Shown here piece after piece: positions 1 through 5,067 of a stretch of 5,067 nucleotides of DNA (position 1 is the first letter of the stretch; each line of letters opens with the position of its first letter). Made by a program: the position numbers and the translations under genes. Under the pieces are notes generated by a model. The model had not been told where the DNA came from, did no database searches, and saw nothing but the letters and a program-made list of their open reading frames with translations. The DNA comes from Candidatus Zhuqueibacterota bacterium 4484_219 (GTDB lineage Bacteria > Zhuqueibacterota > JdFR-76 > 4484-219). The stretch covers positions 1-5,067 of the forward strand of contig MZGM01000134.1 of the NCBI GenBank assembly GCA_002085035.1. Reading direction: 5' to 3'.

Positions 1-104
1 TAGAGAATGTAAAGCTCCGATAGCCTTGCATTCAAAGAACGATTGCTCTCTTCGATCTCTCGATATTTCTTTTGGAGTTCCTGTAGTTGTTCTCTAAGTG
101 TCAT
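1..104 (-). CDS. N-terminus of a coiled-coil protein, probably a signalling protein (partial, runs off left edge)
   Basis: Reading leftwards from an ATG at 104-102, 34 codons are open to the window edge. The residues are strongly helical and heptad-like, beginning MTLREQLQELQKKYREIEES and ending in LSELYIL. A short N-terminal coiled coil leading into an 'LYIL'-type segment is common just before GAF or PAS domains in sensor kinases, cyclases and phosphatases; that family assignment is inference, since no domain is visible. The gene lies 58 nt downstream of the 201-aa protein in the same direction and may share its transcript. No good Shine-Dalgarno sequence is seen before the ATG, so the start is uncertain, but no better upstream start was found. 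Function cannot be assigned from this fragment. Confidence 0.6.
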   Translation of the reverse strand, partial: MTLREQLQELQKKYREIEESNRSLNARLSELYIL

Positions 105-162
105 ATAAACATTAGTTTTGTGAAAATTAAAACCACTAAAACGGTAAATAAGTATTGTATTT

Positions 163-768
163 TCAAGAATTAATACGACTATTCACTGGATTGAATGCCT
201 GATTATTAAAAGACTTTTCTCTACCTACTATGGCTTGTAAGTAGTGAAGTAGAGATTTTAGCTTGGTGGTGTAATCCTTGTTGCCGGAAATTTGCAAGAT
301 GATGTTAAAAAAAACAATGTCGTTGGGTTTGGCAAAGGTCAGGCGAAAAGGAGAATTGATCTTGCGACAGAGTGCCGCAATAGGCAATTTAAATTCAGCG
401 TTAAAATCGATTGTGATTTCGAATAATTGAGGCGCCAATTTTTGCCATAGGGATTTTTTGGGCAATCCCCGAATATCAAATTCATCAGAGGAGTAGGCTA
501 CTAAACGATAATTTCGGGCACCATTGGTAAGTTTGAGATAATCAGTTTTGAGCAACAAGGAAATAGTACTAGATTGAAAAACTTCCGTTAAGGTTGGAAG
601 TTGTGTTTTCGCAGCTCGAAAATCTTCAAGCGATTCAGGCAAACAAACAAGAATATTGTTTATTGGCTTTGAACTAAAAGGCAACGAAAGTGTTGATTGC
701 GGAGAATAAAAACTATTCTTTAGATTATAGTAAAAAAGAGTAAGTTTTTGGCAAACTTTGATATTCAT
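163..768 (-). CDS. hypothetical protein, possibly a degenerate family-9 glycosyltransferase-like protein
   Basis: This is a 201-aa soluble protein without signal peptide or convincing membrane segment. Residues 37-50 (INNILVCLPESLED) and 69-76 look like the beta-strand/turn pattern opening a GT-B Rossmann fold. Residues 114-125 (LFEITIDFNAEF) followed by 'PIAALCRKINSPFRLTFAKP' (129-148) recall the ADP-heptosyltransferase-type pattern in which an acidic 'D-L/F-N' strand precedes a helix and a strand. Residues 149-160 (NDIVFFNIILQI) follow as in small GT9-like proteins seen near sigma-factor or signalling genes in FCB bacteria; this family memory is uncertain. At 201 aa it is much shorter than catalytic GT9 enzymes (about 330-350 aa) and lacks their C-terminal donor-binding half, so activity is doubtful. 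It starts 38 nt after the sigma-factor stop on the same strand, with only a weak GGAT-like ribosome site. Coding status is fairly sure; function is unknown. Confidence 0.7.
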   Translation of the reverse strand: MNIKVCQKLTLFYYNLKNSFYSPQSTLSLPFSSKPINNILVCLPESLEDFRAAKTQLPTLTEVFQSSTISLLLKTDYLKLTNGARNYRLVAYSSDEFDIRGLPKKSLWQKLAPQLFEITIDFNAEFKLPIAALCRKINSPFRLTFAKPNDIVFFNIILQISGNKDYTTKLKSLLHYLQAIVGREKSFNNQAFNPVNSRINS

Positions 769-806
769 ACTACTGATCCATCATGAATTACTCTGTTGGT
801 AATTAA

Positions 807-1664
807 CTACCCCAAGTATTTCTGCAGTGGTTTGCGACGAGATTTGTGTCGCAATTTGCGCAGTGCCTTTTCTTTGATTTGTCGTACTCGCTCGCGAGTC
901 AAATTAAATATTTCCCCAATTTCTTCTAATGTTAATGGTCGATCGCGATCAATGCCGAAGTAGAGTTTGATAATTTTAGCTTCGCGTGGCGTTAGAGTAG
1001 AGAGGACCTTTTCGATCTCTACTCGTAGTGATTCATTCATCAAATGATTATCTGGAGTAGGTATGTGCGTGTTTTGTAATACATCTAAAAGGCTGTTGCC
1101 ATCTCCCTGTTGAAATGGAGCATCGAGCGAAAGATGACGCGCCGATGTTTTCAAGGTTTCAGCCAGCTCGTAGGTACTCATCTCCATACGTTCAGCCAGC
1201 TCCCCCAAACTTGGTTCACGTTCGTACTCTTGTCCCAAGTCGTTAAGTGCTTTACCGATTTTGTTGATTGCCCCTACCCGATTAAGCGGTAAGCGTACAA
1301 TACGGGATTGTTCTGCCAGCGCCTGCAGGATGGACTGACGAATCCACCATACTGCGTAAGAAATGAATTTGAACCCGCGTGTCTCATCGAAACGTTCTGC
1401 AGCCTTGATTAATCCCAGGTTCCCCTCGTTGATCAAATCCTCCATTGGCAGGCCCTGGTTTTGATAATCTTTTGCCACGCTGACCACGAAGCGTAAATTG
1501 GCCTTCACCAATTTGTCCAAGGCCTCTTTGTCTCCTTGTTTTATGAGCTTGGCCAATTTAATTTCCTCTTCCGGGGGAAGCGGAGAATATTCGCCAATTT
1601 CTTGTAAATATTTTTCTAATGATTTCTCTGCTCGATTTTTCTCTTGTGTCTTAATCTTTGCCAT
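807..1664 (-). CDS. rpoD: primary RNA polymerase sigma factor (RpoD/SigA type, short form)
   Basis: This 285-aa sigma-70 family protein directs RNA polymerase to housekeeping promoters. Domains in order: region 1.2 (about 15-50, SLEKYLQEIGEYSPLPPEEE); region 2 (about 55-124), including the core-binding NLRFVVSVAK stretch, the -10-recognition segment FISYAVWWIRQ (100-110) and QSRIVRLPLN (119-128); region 3 (about 129-190, with LSLDAPF at 178-184); and region 4 (about 215-275), with the -35-binding helix-turn-helix LTLEEIGEIFNLTRERVRQI at 244-263. Region 1.1 and the large non-conserved insert of the E. coli protein (613 aa) are absent. That is the normal architecture of Bacteroidota/FCB primary sigma factors of about 285-290 aa. 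The ATG at 1664 is preceded by AAGGTGAT (1681-1674) at 9-nt spacing, which supports this start. It is the first gene of a leftward group with the 201-aa protein. A group-2 paralogue cannot be fully excluded, but the sequence looks like the principal factor. Confidence 0.95.
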   Translation of the reverse strand: MAKIKTQEKNRAEKSLEKYLQEIGEYSPLPPEEEIKLAKLIKQGDKEALDKLVKANLRFVVSVAKDYQNQGLPMEDLINEGNLGLIKAAERFDETRGFKFISYAVWWIRQSILQALAEQSRIVRLPLNRVGAINKIGKALNDLGQEYEREPSLGELAERMEMSTYELAETLKTSARHLSLDAPFQQGDGNSLLDVLQNTHIPTPDNHLMNESLRVEIEKVLSTLTPREAKIIKLYFGIDRDRPLTLEEIGEIFNLTRERVRQIKEKALRKLRHKSRRKPLQKYLG

Positions 1665-1673
1665 CGTTTTGTC

Positions 1674-1681
1674 ATCACCTT
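1674..1681 (-). promoter_or_regulatory. ribosome binding site of the sigma-factor gene
   Basis: On the minus strand the sequence AAGGTGAT lies 9 nt before the ATG at 1664. It is a good match to the Shine-Dalgarno consensus and supports the chosen start. Confidence 0.7.
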
Positions 1682-1758
1682 GAAATTTTCATCTTGCAAA
1701 TAACACCGACTAATTTGAATCCGCAAATCTAAACGCTGCATTGGACTCTTTTGTTTCA

Positions 1759-1787
1759 ATGATAATAAATTATTTTTAGAAATGCAA
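1759..1787 (-). promoter_or_regulatory. candidate sigma-70 promoter for the leftward sigma-factor gene
   Basis: On the minus strand a -35-like TTGCAT (1787-1782) and a -10-like TATCAT (1764-1759) are separated by exactly 17 nt. This would give a leader of roughly 90 nt before the ATG at 1664. The hexamers match the consensus at 4 of 6 and 5 of 6 positions in AT-rich DNA, so chance matches are possible. Its -35 overlaps the left arm of the inverted repeat at 1786-1808. Confidence 0.4.
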
Positions 1788-1808
1788 AAGATTTTTTGTA
1801 AATCTTTT
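1786..1808. repeat. perfect 9-bp inverted repeat between the divergent promoters
   Basis: AAAAGATTT (1786-1794) and AAATCTTTT (1800-1808) are exact reverse complements separated by 5 nt. The repeat lies in the 258-nt divergent intergenic region, touches the candidate leftward -35 box, and sits 32 nt upstream of the rightward -35 box. It could be an operator for a dimeric regulator. It is AT-rich, however, and could be chance or a simple hairpin. Confidence 0.4.
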
Positions 1809-1839
1809 ACACACAGCTGCGAAAAGGGCTATTTTTTAC

Positions 1840-1868
1840 TTGACAATTGGACATAATTTTGTTATTTT
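1840..1868 (+). promoter_or_regulatory. sigma-70 promoter for the homocysteine methyltransferase gene
   Basis: A perfect -35 hexamer TTGACA (1840-1845) is followed after exactly 17 nt by TATTTT (1863-1868), which matches TATAAT at 4 of 6 positions. Transcription would start near 1875, leaving a leader of about 48 nt before the ATG at 1923. That is too short to hold a cobalamin or SAM riboswitch. This is the best promoter in the window and probably drives the corrinoid methyl-transfer genes. Confidence 0.65.
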
Positions 1869-1912
1869 AATCATCACTTGTTAAACGATAGTCCAAGAAA
1901 GAAACACAACTC

Positions 1913-1919
1913 AAGGGGA
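1913..1919 (+). promoter_or_regulatory. ribosome binding site fixing the start at 1923
   Basis: AAGGGGA lies 3 nt before the ATG at 1923. It is purine-rich and Shine-Dalgarno-like, though the spacing is short. Because it falls inside the extension that would be translated from the upstream TTG at 1878, it argues that the ATG at 1923 is the true start. Confidence 0.5.
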
Positions 1920-1922
1920 TCT

Positions 1923-2804
1923 ATGCGAAGACCGATTCTACAACGTTTGGCAGAAAAAGTGCTTTTAGGCGATGGTGCTATGGGCACTATGTTGCAACAG
2001 CAGGGTTTAGCAGTTGGTGAATGTCCGGAAGCTTGGAATTTGTCCCATCCAGACAAAGTTAGGTGGGTAAGTGAGTCCTATGTTGCTGCCGGTGCAGAGT
2101 GTGTGCTTACTAATACCTTTGGGGGAACTTCGCTGAAATTAGAAAACTGTGGACTGGCAGCAGAGGCAAAAAAAATTAATATTATTGGTACCCAGTTAGC
2201 TCGTGAAGCGGCCGGGGAACAAGTCTATGTAGCAGCTTCAATTGGTCCTACCGGAAAGATGTTGGTACCCTTTGGAGAGATGGAGCCAGAAGTGGCGTAT
2301 GAAGCGTTTAGGGAACAGGCGACTGCTTTGGAAGAAGGCGGGGCTGACATTATTCAAATAGAGACGATGAGCGATCTGGAAGAAGCGAAAATAGCGGTGC
2401 GAGCGGCTAAGGAGAACACTAACCTTCCGGTTATTGCCTCCATGACCTTTGAGAAAGGAAAACAGGGTTATCGTACTGTGATGGGAGTAGATATCCCTAC
2501 TGCTGTACAGGAGTTGTTGGCAGCAGGGGCAGATGTGATAGGTACCAATTGTGGTAATGGGATTGATGAGATTATTGAAATTATTCGGCAGATGCGTCAA
2601 TATGCTGATGGTTTTTTAATGGCAGCTCCCAATGCTGGCTTACCACAACTGGAAGAGGGCAAAGTGGTGTATTCACAAACACCTCAGTATTTTGCTCAGC
2701 GAGTTGAGCTGTTAGTAGAGGCGGGTGCTAACCTGATCAGCGGGTGTTGTGGTACAACACCGGAGCATATCAGTGCTATGGCGGCAGTGTTAAAAAGGTT
2801 GTGA
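1923..2804 (+). CDS. homocysteine S-methyltransferase (stand-alone MetH N-terminal-type module)
   Basis: This 293-aa cytoplasmic protein is a Zn-dependent homocysteine methyltransferase of the S-methyltransferase/MetH homocysteine-domain family. It activates homocysteine thiolate to accept a methyl group, forming methionine. Visible signatures: LLGDGAMGTMLQQQG near the N-terminus (14-28); LTNTFGGTS (62-70); AASIGPTGKMLVPFGE (104-119); the first zinc ligand in GTNCGNG (Cys210); and the Zn-ligand pair in SGCCGTTPEHI (Cys275, Cys276). All three ligands are present and the length equals that of the MetH homocysteine barrel alone; no methyltetrahydrofolate or B12 domain is fused. I chose the ATG at 1923 because the upstream in-frame TTG (1878) would add a charged, non-conserved 15-residue tail and lies at the predicted transcription start. 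It is followed after 121 nt by a corrinoid protein, which suggests the methyl group arrives on that protein's cobalamin. Betaine- or S-methylmethionine-type donors are less likely given the neighbours. Confidence 0.92.
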   Translation: MRRPILQRLAEKVLLGDGAMGTMLQQQGLAVGECPEAWNLSHPDKVRWVSESYVAAGAECVLTNTFGGTSLKLENCGLAAEAKKINIIGTQLAREAAGEQVYVAASIGPTGKMLVPFGEMEPEVAYEAFREQATALEEGGADIIQIETMSDLEEAKIAVRAAKENTNLPVIASMTFEKGKQGYRTVMGVDIPTAVQELLAAGADVIGTNCGNGIDEIIEIIRQMRQYADGFLMAAPNAGLPQLEEGKVVYSQTPQYFAQRVELLVEAGANLISGCCGTTPEHISAMAAVLKRL

Positions 2805-2925
2805 TTTTAGTTACAAACAGACGATAACATCAGGTCAAAGTAACTGTATCTCGAAGAACCAAAATGGTACGGAATAACCTTACCGTAATGATCTAGTTGG
2901 TGAATGTCTAACTCAAGGAGGTCCC
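2805..2925 (+). other. intergenic gap with only weak secondary structure
   Basis: These 121 nt separate the methyltransferase and corrinoid genes. They contain a 6-bp inverted repeat (AGTTAC 2809-2814, GTAACT 2840-2845) and small hairpins such as TACGG (2868-2872) with CCGTA (2883-2887). None is followed by a T run, so no terminator is supported. I find no convincing promoter or known riboswitch, and the two genes are probably co-transcribed. Confidence 0.4.
2915..2922 (+). promoter_or_regulatory. strong ribosome binding site of the corrinoid-protein gene
   Basis: AAGGAGGT is a perfect Shine-Dalgarno octamer ending 3 nt before the ATG at 2926. It is the strongest ribosome site in the window, consistent with the corrinoid protein being made in higher amounts than its neighbours. 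Confidence 0.8.
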
Positions 2926-3564
2926 ATGGCTGATTTAAGCAAATTGGCGGAGAGTTTAATTGCCGGCAATGCTCAGATGGTAAAGGAGTTGACCCAGCAG
3001 GCTGTTGATGAGGGAGTGTCGCCAGAAGAGATTCTGAATAAGGGTTTAATTGCTGGTATGAGTGTAGTTGGCGAGAAGTTTCGCAAAAATGAGTTCTACG
3101 TGCCAGAAGTACTGATTGCCGCCCGCGCCATGAAAGGAGCAATGGAGATTATTCGTCCGTTATTGGTAAAAAGCGGTGTCGAACCGAAGGGCAAAGTTGT
3201 GATCGCTACGGTGAAAGGTGACTTGCATGATATTGGCAAGAATCTGGTGGCTATGATGCTGGAAGGTGCAGGGTTTCAGGTAGTTGATCTTGGTATCGAC
3301 GCAGGACCGGAGAAATTTGTTAAGGCCGTGGAAGAAAATAAGCCAGAAGTGGTGGCAATGTCGGCTTTGTTGACTACTACTATGGTGTCGATGAAGGACG
3401 TAATAGACGCCCTGGAAAAATCCGGTTACAGAGACTCTGTAAAAACCATTATTGGTGGAGCACCTGTGACCCAGAGTTATGCAGATGAGATTGGAGCTGA
3501 TGGTTATGCCCCGGATGCAGCTTCTGCAGTAAATAAGGTTAACGAGTTGCTCGGTTTGAATTAG
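2926..3564 (+). CDS. corrinoid (cobalamin-binding) methyl-carrier protein
   Basis: This 212-aa protein belongs to the methyltransferase-cognate corrinoid family (MtaC/MtbC/MttC and the B12 module of MetH). It carries a methyl group on cobalt between a donor methyltransferase and an acceptor enzyme. Residues 1 to about 85 form the four-helix B12-binding cap (LIAGMSVVGEKFRKNEFYVP). Residues about 88-212 form the Rossmann-like B12 domain. The base-off/His-on signature is perfect: D99-x-H101-x2-G104, then 41 residues, S146-x-L148, then 28 residues, G177-G178. His101 is the expected lower cobalt ligand. The length is typical for stand-alone family members. Its partner acceptor is probably the homocysteine methyltransferase upstream, and its reactivator the RACE protein downstream. 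The true methyl donor (methyltetrahydrofolate, a methylamine, a methoxy compound) cannot be read from this protein alone. Confidence 0.93.
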   Translation: MADLSKLAESLIAGNAQMVKELTQQAVDEGVSPEEILNKGLIAGMSVVGEKFRKNEFYVPEVLIAARAMKGAMEIIRPLLVKSGVEPKGKVVIATVKGDLHDIGKNLVAMMLEGAGFQVVDLGIDAGPEKFVKAVEENKPEVVAMSALLTTTMVSMKDVIDALEKSGYRDSVKTIIGGAPVTQSYADEIGADGYAPDAASAVNKVNELLGLN

Positions 3565-3587
3565 TAGTTACTTTTGATAAATTACAT

Positions 3588-3653
3588 GGCCAAAAGGTTA
3601 AAGGCTTATAAAAATTTGCCTGGTGTTTTTCGATTGACCTTTTGGTCTTTTTT
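3588..3653 (+). terminator. terminator- or attenuator-like hairpin after the corrinoid gene
   Basis: GGCCAAAAGGTTAA (3588-3601) can pair along its full length with TTGACCTTTTGGTC (3634-3647): 12 Watson-Crick and 2 G-U pairs. A run of six T follows (3648-3653). The 32-nt loop contains a smaller AGGC (3602-3605)/GCCT (3619-3622) stem. It starts 24 nt after the corrinoid stop codon, as expected for an intrinsic terminator, although the loop is long. A minimal GACC-TTTT-GGTC hairpin before the T run is an alternative fold. It would reduce, or condition, transcription into the RACE gene. Confidence 0.5.
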
Positions 3654-3675
3654 ATTAATTGTTTGCGTAAAGAAA

Positions 3676-4179
3676 ATGAATGATGAAAGAAAAGCTTCTT
3701 TGAATGAGAAGTCTGAGACAAATCAACGCTATCGGGTAGTTTTTCAACCAGAAGGCCGGCAAGTTTGGGTAGAAGCTGGCCAGACCATAGCGATGGCAGC
3801 CCAGGAAGCGGGGATTGAGCTTCTGGCGCCTTGCGGGGGGCAAGGTAAATGTGGCAAGTGTCGAGTGGAAATCAAGCAGGGCCATGCTGAGATTTCTGCC
3901 AGTGAGCGAGGTTTTTTTTCTGAACAAGAACTTGCCCACGGGTATCGTCTAGCATGTCAGACGCAGGTCCACGATAATTTAGTTGTCTATATTCCTTTTC
4001 AAACACGTCTGTTTTCACAGAAAATTCTAATCGACGCTCAAGGTCAACCGGTTCAAATTGAACCAGTAGTGAAAAAATTCTATTTAGAGGCTCCTTCCCC
4101 TACTCTCTCTGATCAACGCGGCGATTTTGAAGCTCCATCAAACGCACTATTCTGGCACTGTGGTGTTGTACACAGATGA
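3676..4179 (+). CDS. N-terminal part of a corrinoid-activating RACE protein: [2Fe-2S] ferredoxin domain and start of linker (interrupted)
   Basis: These 167 residues form the N-terminal part of a reductive activator of corrinoid-dependent enzymes. Such proteins use a [2Fe-2S] cluster and ATP to return inactive cob(II)alamin to cob(I)alamin. The cluster motif is C53-x5-C59-x2-C62 in LLAPCGGQGKCGKCRVEI, with the fourth ligand C94 in YRLACQT. The following segment, VVKKFYLEAPSPTLSDQRGD (131-150), matches the conserved start of the RACE linker. After Phe-Glu (151-152) homology stops, 15 unrelated residues follow, and a TGA ends the frame at 4177-4179. The rest of the protein lies in the frame shifted by +1 (see 4133-5067). 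I chose the ATG at 3676, with only a weak purine-rich ribosome site. An earlier TTG (3574) or ATG (3586) would read through the terminator-like hairpin and add a non-conserved, partly hydrophobic 30-34 residue tail. Family call is sure; whether this truncated product functions is doubtful. Confidence 0.85.
   Translation: MNDERKASLNEKSETNQRYRVVFQPEGRQVWVEAGQTIAMAAQEAGIELLAPCGGQGKCGKCRVEIKQGHAEISASERGFFSEQELAHGYRLACQTQVHDNLVVYIPFQTRLFSQKILIDAQGQPVQIEPVVKKFYLEAPSPTLSDQRGDFEAPSNALFWHCGVVHR
4087..4140 (+). repeat. imperfect short direct repeat flanking the conserved linker motif
   Basis: The 12-mers at 4087-4098 and 4129-4140 match at 9 of 12 positions, 42 nt apart and in frame; both encode Glu-Ala-Pro-Ser. 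The second copy sits where homology to RACE proteins stops. It may be coincidental, or a trace of the rearrangement that broke the gene. Confidence 0.3.
4131..4179 (+). other. frameshift and apparent deletion junction in the RACE gene
   Basis: The upstream frame keeps RACE homology up to Asp-Phe-Glu (codons 4123-4131) and then becomes unrelated until the stop at 4177-4179. The frame shifted by +1 is unbroken from 4088 and reads as a plausible native linker from about 4133 (LHQTHYSGTVVLYTDELLDF). From the Asp codon at 4123 to the Asp codon of DIGTTT at 4235 is 112 nt. Homologues as I remember them have about 65 codons there, so roughly 80-86 nt may be missing, and 112 is not a multiple of three. 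A single deletion would explain both facts. No slippery heptamer or other recoding signal is visible. Confidence 0.7.
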
Positions 4180-5067
4180 ATTGCTTGACTTTGAAACTGG
4201 GAATACTTCAAACCAAAATTTTGGTATTGCTCTTGATATTGGTACTACGACTATTGTTGGGGTTTTGATTAATCTGAACAATGGAGAACCTTTAGCAGTA
4301 GCATCTCGGTTGAATCCCCAGATGAGTTTTGGTGATGATGTCATCTCTCGAGTTAGCTACGCAACTCAGCATCATGACGGATTGGAAAAGTTGCATTCTC
4401 ACCTGATAACGGCTCTTAATGATCTGATTGATGAGTTGAGTCAAAAAAGTGGGGTGATAGCTCAACGTATTTATGCAGTAACTATGGTAGGTAATACTGT
4501 CATGCATCATCTGTTTTTAAAATTACCACCTAAATATCTGGGGGTTTTACCTTACACTCCCACTGTCCAACGTTCGCTGATAGTGGAAGCTTCGGAATTA
4601 GGACTTCACATCCATCCTCGGGGTAAGGTTTACACATTTCCGCTTATTGCGGGATTTGTAGGTGGCGATACAGTGGGTGTATTGTTAGCATCTGGAATTC
4701 TGGAACAGGATGGTAATCGGATGGCAGTAGATATTGGAACCAATGGCGAAATCATGCTTTATGCCAACGGAAAGCTGTTAGTGGCTTCTACTGCAGCAGG
4801 TCCTGCTTTTGAGGGTGCTCGCATTACCTACGGCATGCGAGGTACTACCGGAGCTATTGAGCGTGTGCAAATAGTTGATGGTGAATTGCATCTACAAGTT
4901 ATTGACAACGCTGATCCGGTTGGCATTTGTGGTTCAGGACTGATTGATGTTGTGGCAGAATTGTTAGGTGTGGGCATAATTGATGCCACTGGGCGTATTC
5001 TCTCTGCCAACGAAATCGATTCTAACCTCTCGACAGCTCTGAAAAAGCGGCTTAAATCCACAGATCA
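4133..5067 (+). CDS. C-terminal ASKHA (DUF4445) part of the RACE protein, in shifted frame and cut by the right edge
   Basis: About 311 codons are open without a stop to the window end. They hold the ATPase part of a RACE protein: the phosphate-1 motif GIALDIGTTTIVGVL (codons 4223-4267), then LNPQMSFGDDVISRVSYA, AVTMVGNTVMHHLFL, IAGFVGGDTVGVLLASGI, the second phosphate motif MAVDIGTNGEIMLY, AAGPAFEGARITYGMRG and PVGICGSGLIDVVAELL. All are typical of DUF4445/ASKHA domains that couple ATP use to electron transfer onto the corrinoid protein. The remaining C-terminal part is beyond the edge. No ATG with a ribosome site begins this frame; possible starts are GTG 4160, GTG 4163, TTG 4166 or TTG 4181, none with a Shine-Dalgarno sequence. 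I therefore read it as the severed second half of the gene starting at 3676, not an independent gene. The codons remain fully conserved, so the break is recent, an assembly error, or tolerated. Confidence 0.85.

Noticed and set aside
1878..1922. Upstream TTG start giving a 308-aa homocysteine methyltransferase
   Set aside because: It lies at the predicted transcription start, adds 15 charged non-conserved residues, and contains the ribosome site of the ATG at 1923 within its coding sequence.
1876..1922. Cobalamin or SAM riboswitch ahead of the methyl-transfer genes
   Set aside because: The predicted leader is about 48 nt, too short for either class, and no conserved B12-box or S-box core was found there or in 2805-2925.
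2238..2600. Leftward 120-codon open frame opposite the homocysteine methyltransferase
   Set aside because: It is a shadow of a strongly conserved gene, rich in His/Ser/Arg from antisense reading.
2807..3142. Leftward 111-codon open frame opposite the corrinoid gene
   Set aside because: It overlaps the well-supported corrinoid coding sequence, has a low-complexity non-protein-like composition, and no ribosome site was identified.
3634..3662. Possible promoter (TTGACC with a downstream TTAATT-like box) for the RACE gene
   Set aside because: The spacing is 15 nt for the best -10 and poor at 17 nt, and the sequence is better explained as the 3' arm and T run of the terminator-like hairpin.
3574..3675. 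Earlier TTG (3574) or ATG (3586) start for the RACE gene
   Set aside because: No Shine-Dalgarno sequence precedes them, the extra residues are not RACE-like, and the region forms a terminator-like hairpin.
4131..4179. Programmed ribosomal frameshift joining the two RACE halves
   Set aside because: No slippery heptamer, prfB-like signal or stimulatory structure is evident, and the linker also appears shortened, which points to a deletion or an assembly error.
4828..5061. Leftward 77-codon open frame at the right end
   Set aside because: It is antisense to the conserved ASKHA domain and shows no gene-like features of its own.

Overview
The window comes from a bacterium of roughly 40-45% G+C (my impression, not counted). 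Its primary sigma factor is short, lacks region 1.1, and closely resembles those of the Bacteroidota/FCB-type lineages. It sits next to a corrinoid-dependent methyl-transfer cluster typical of anaerobes. The visible promoter candidates are of the TTGACA/TATTTT type rather than the TTTG-type Bacteroidota consensus. I therefore favour an FCB-related anaerobic lineage outside Bacteroidetes proper (for example a Calditrichota-, KSB1- or Cloacimonadota-like candidate phylum). This placement is an inference.

Left half, minus strand (1-1664): three genes read leftwards from a start at 1664. They are the primary sigma factor (807-1664), a 201-aa protein reminiscent of a degenerate family-9 glycosyltransferase (163-768), and the first 34 residues of a coiled-coil protein that runs off the left edge (1-104). 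The gaps are 38 and 58 nt, so one transcription unit is plausible.

Divergent intergenic region (1665-1922): it holds a candidate promoter for each direction and, between them, a perfect 9-bp inverted repeat. I see no riboswitch.

Right half, plus strand (1923-5067): three genes form a corrinoid methyl-transfer module. A stand-alone homocysteine S-methyltransferase (1923-2804) is followed by a corrinoid protein with a perfect base-off/His-on cobalamin signature (2926-3564). Next comes a reductive activator of corrinoid enzymes (RACE: [2Fe-2S] domain plus ASKHA/DUF4445 domain). Together they look like a methionine synthase taken apart: homocysteine module, B12 module, and an ATP-dependent reductase-type reactivator in place of the S-adenosylmethionine reactivation domain of MetH. 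The methyl-donor (methyltetrahydrofolate or other) module is not in the window.

The most notable irregularity is that the RACE gene is broken. Its [2Fe-2S]/linker part ends at a stop at 4177-4179, while the conserved ASKHA part continues in the +1-shifted frame to the window end. The linker between the two also appears about 28 codons too short, which a single deletion could explain. A terminator-like hairpin lies between the corrinoid gene and the RACE gene. I found no clear sign of an entirely new system; the broken RACE gene and the dismantled methionine-synthase layout are what deserve a second look.
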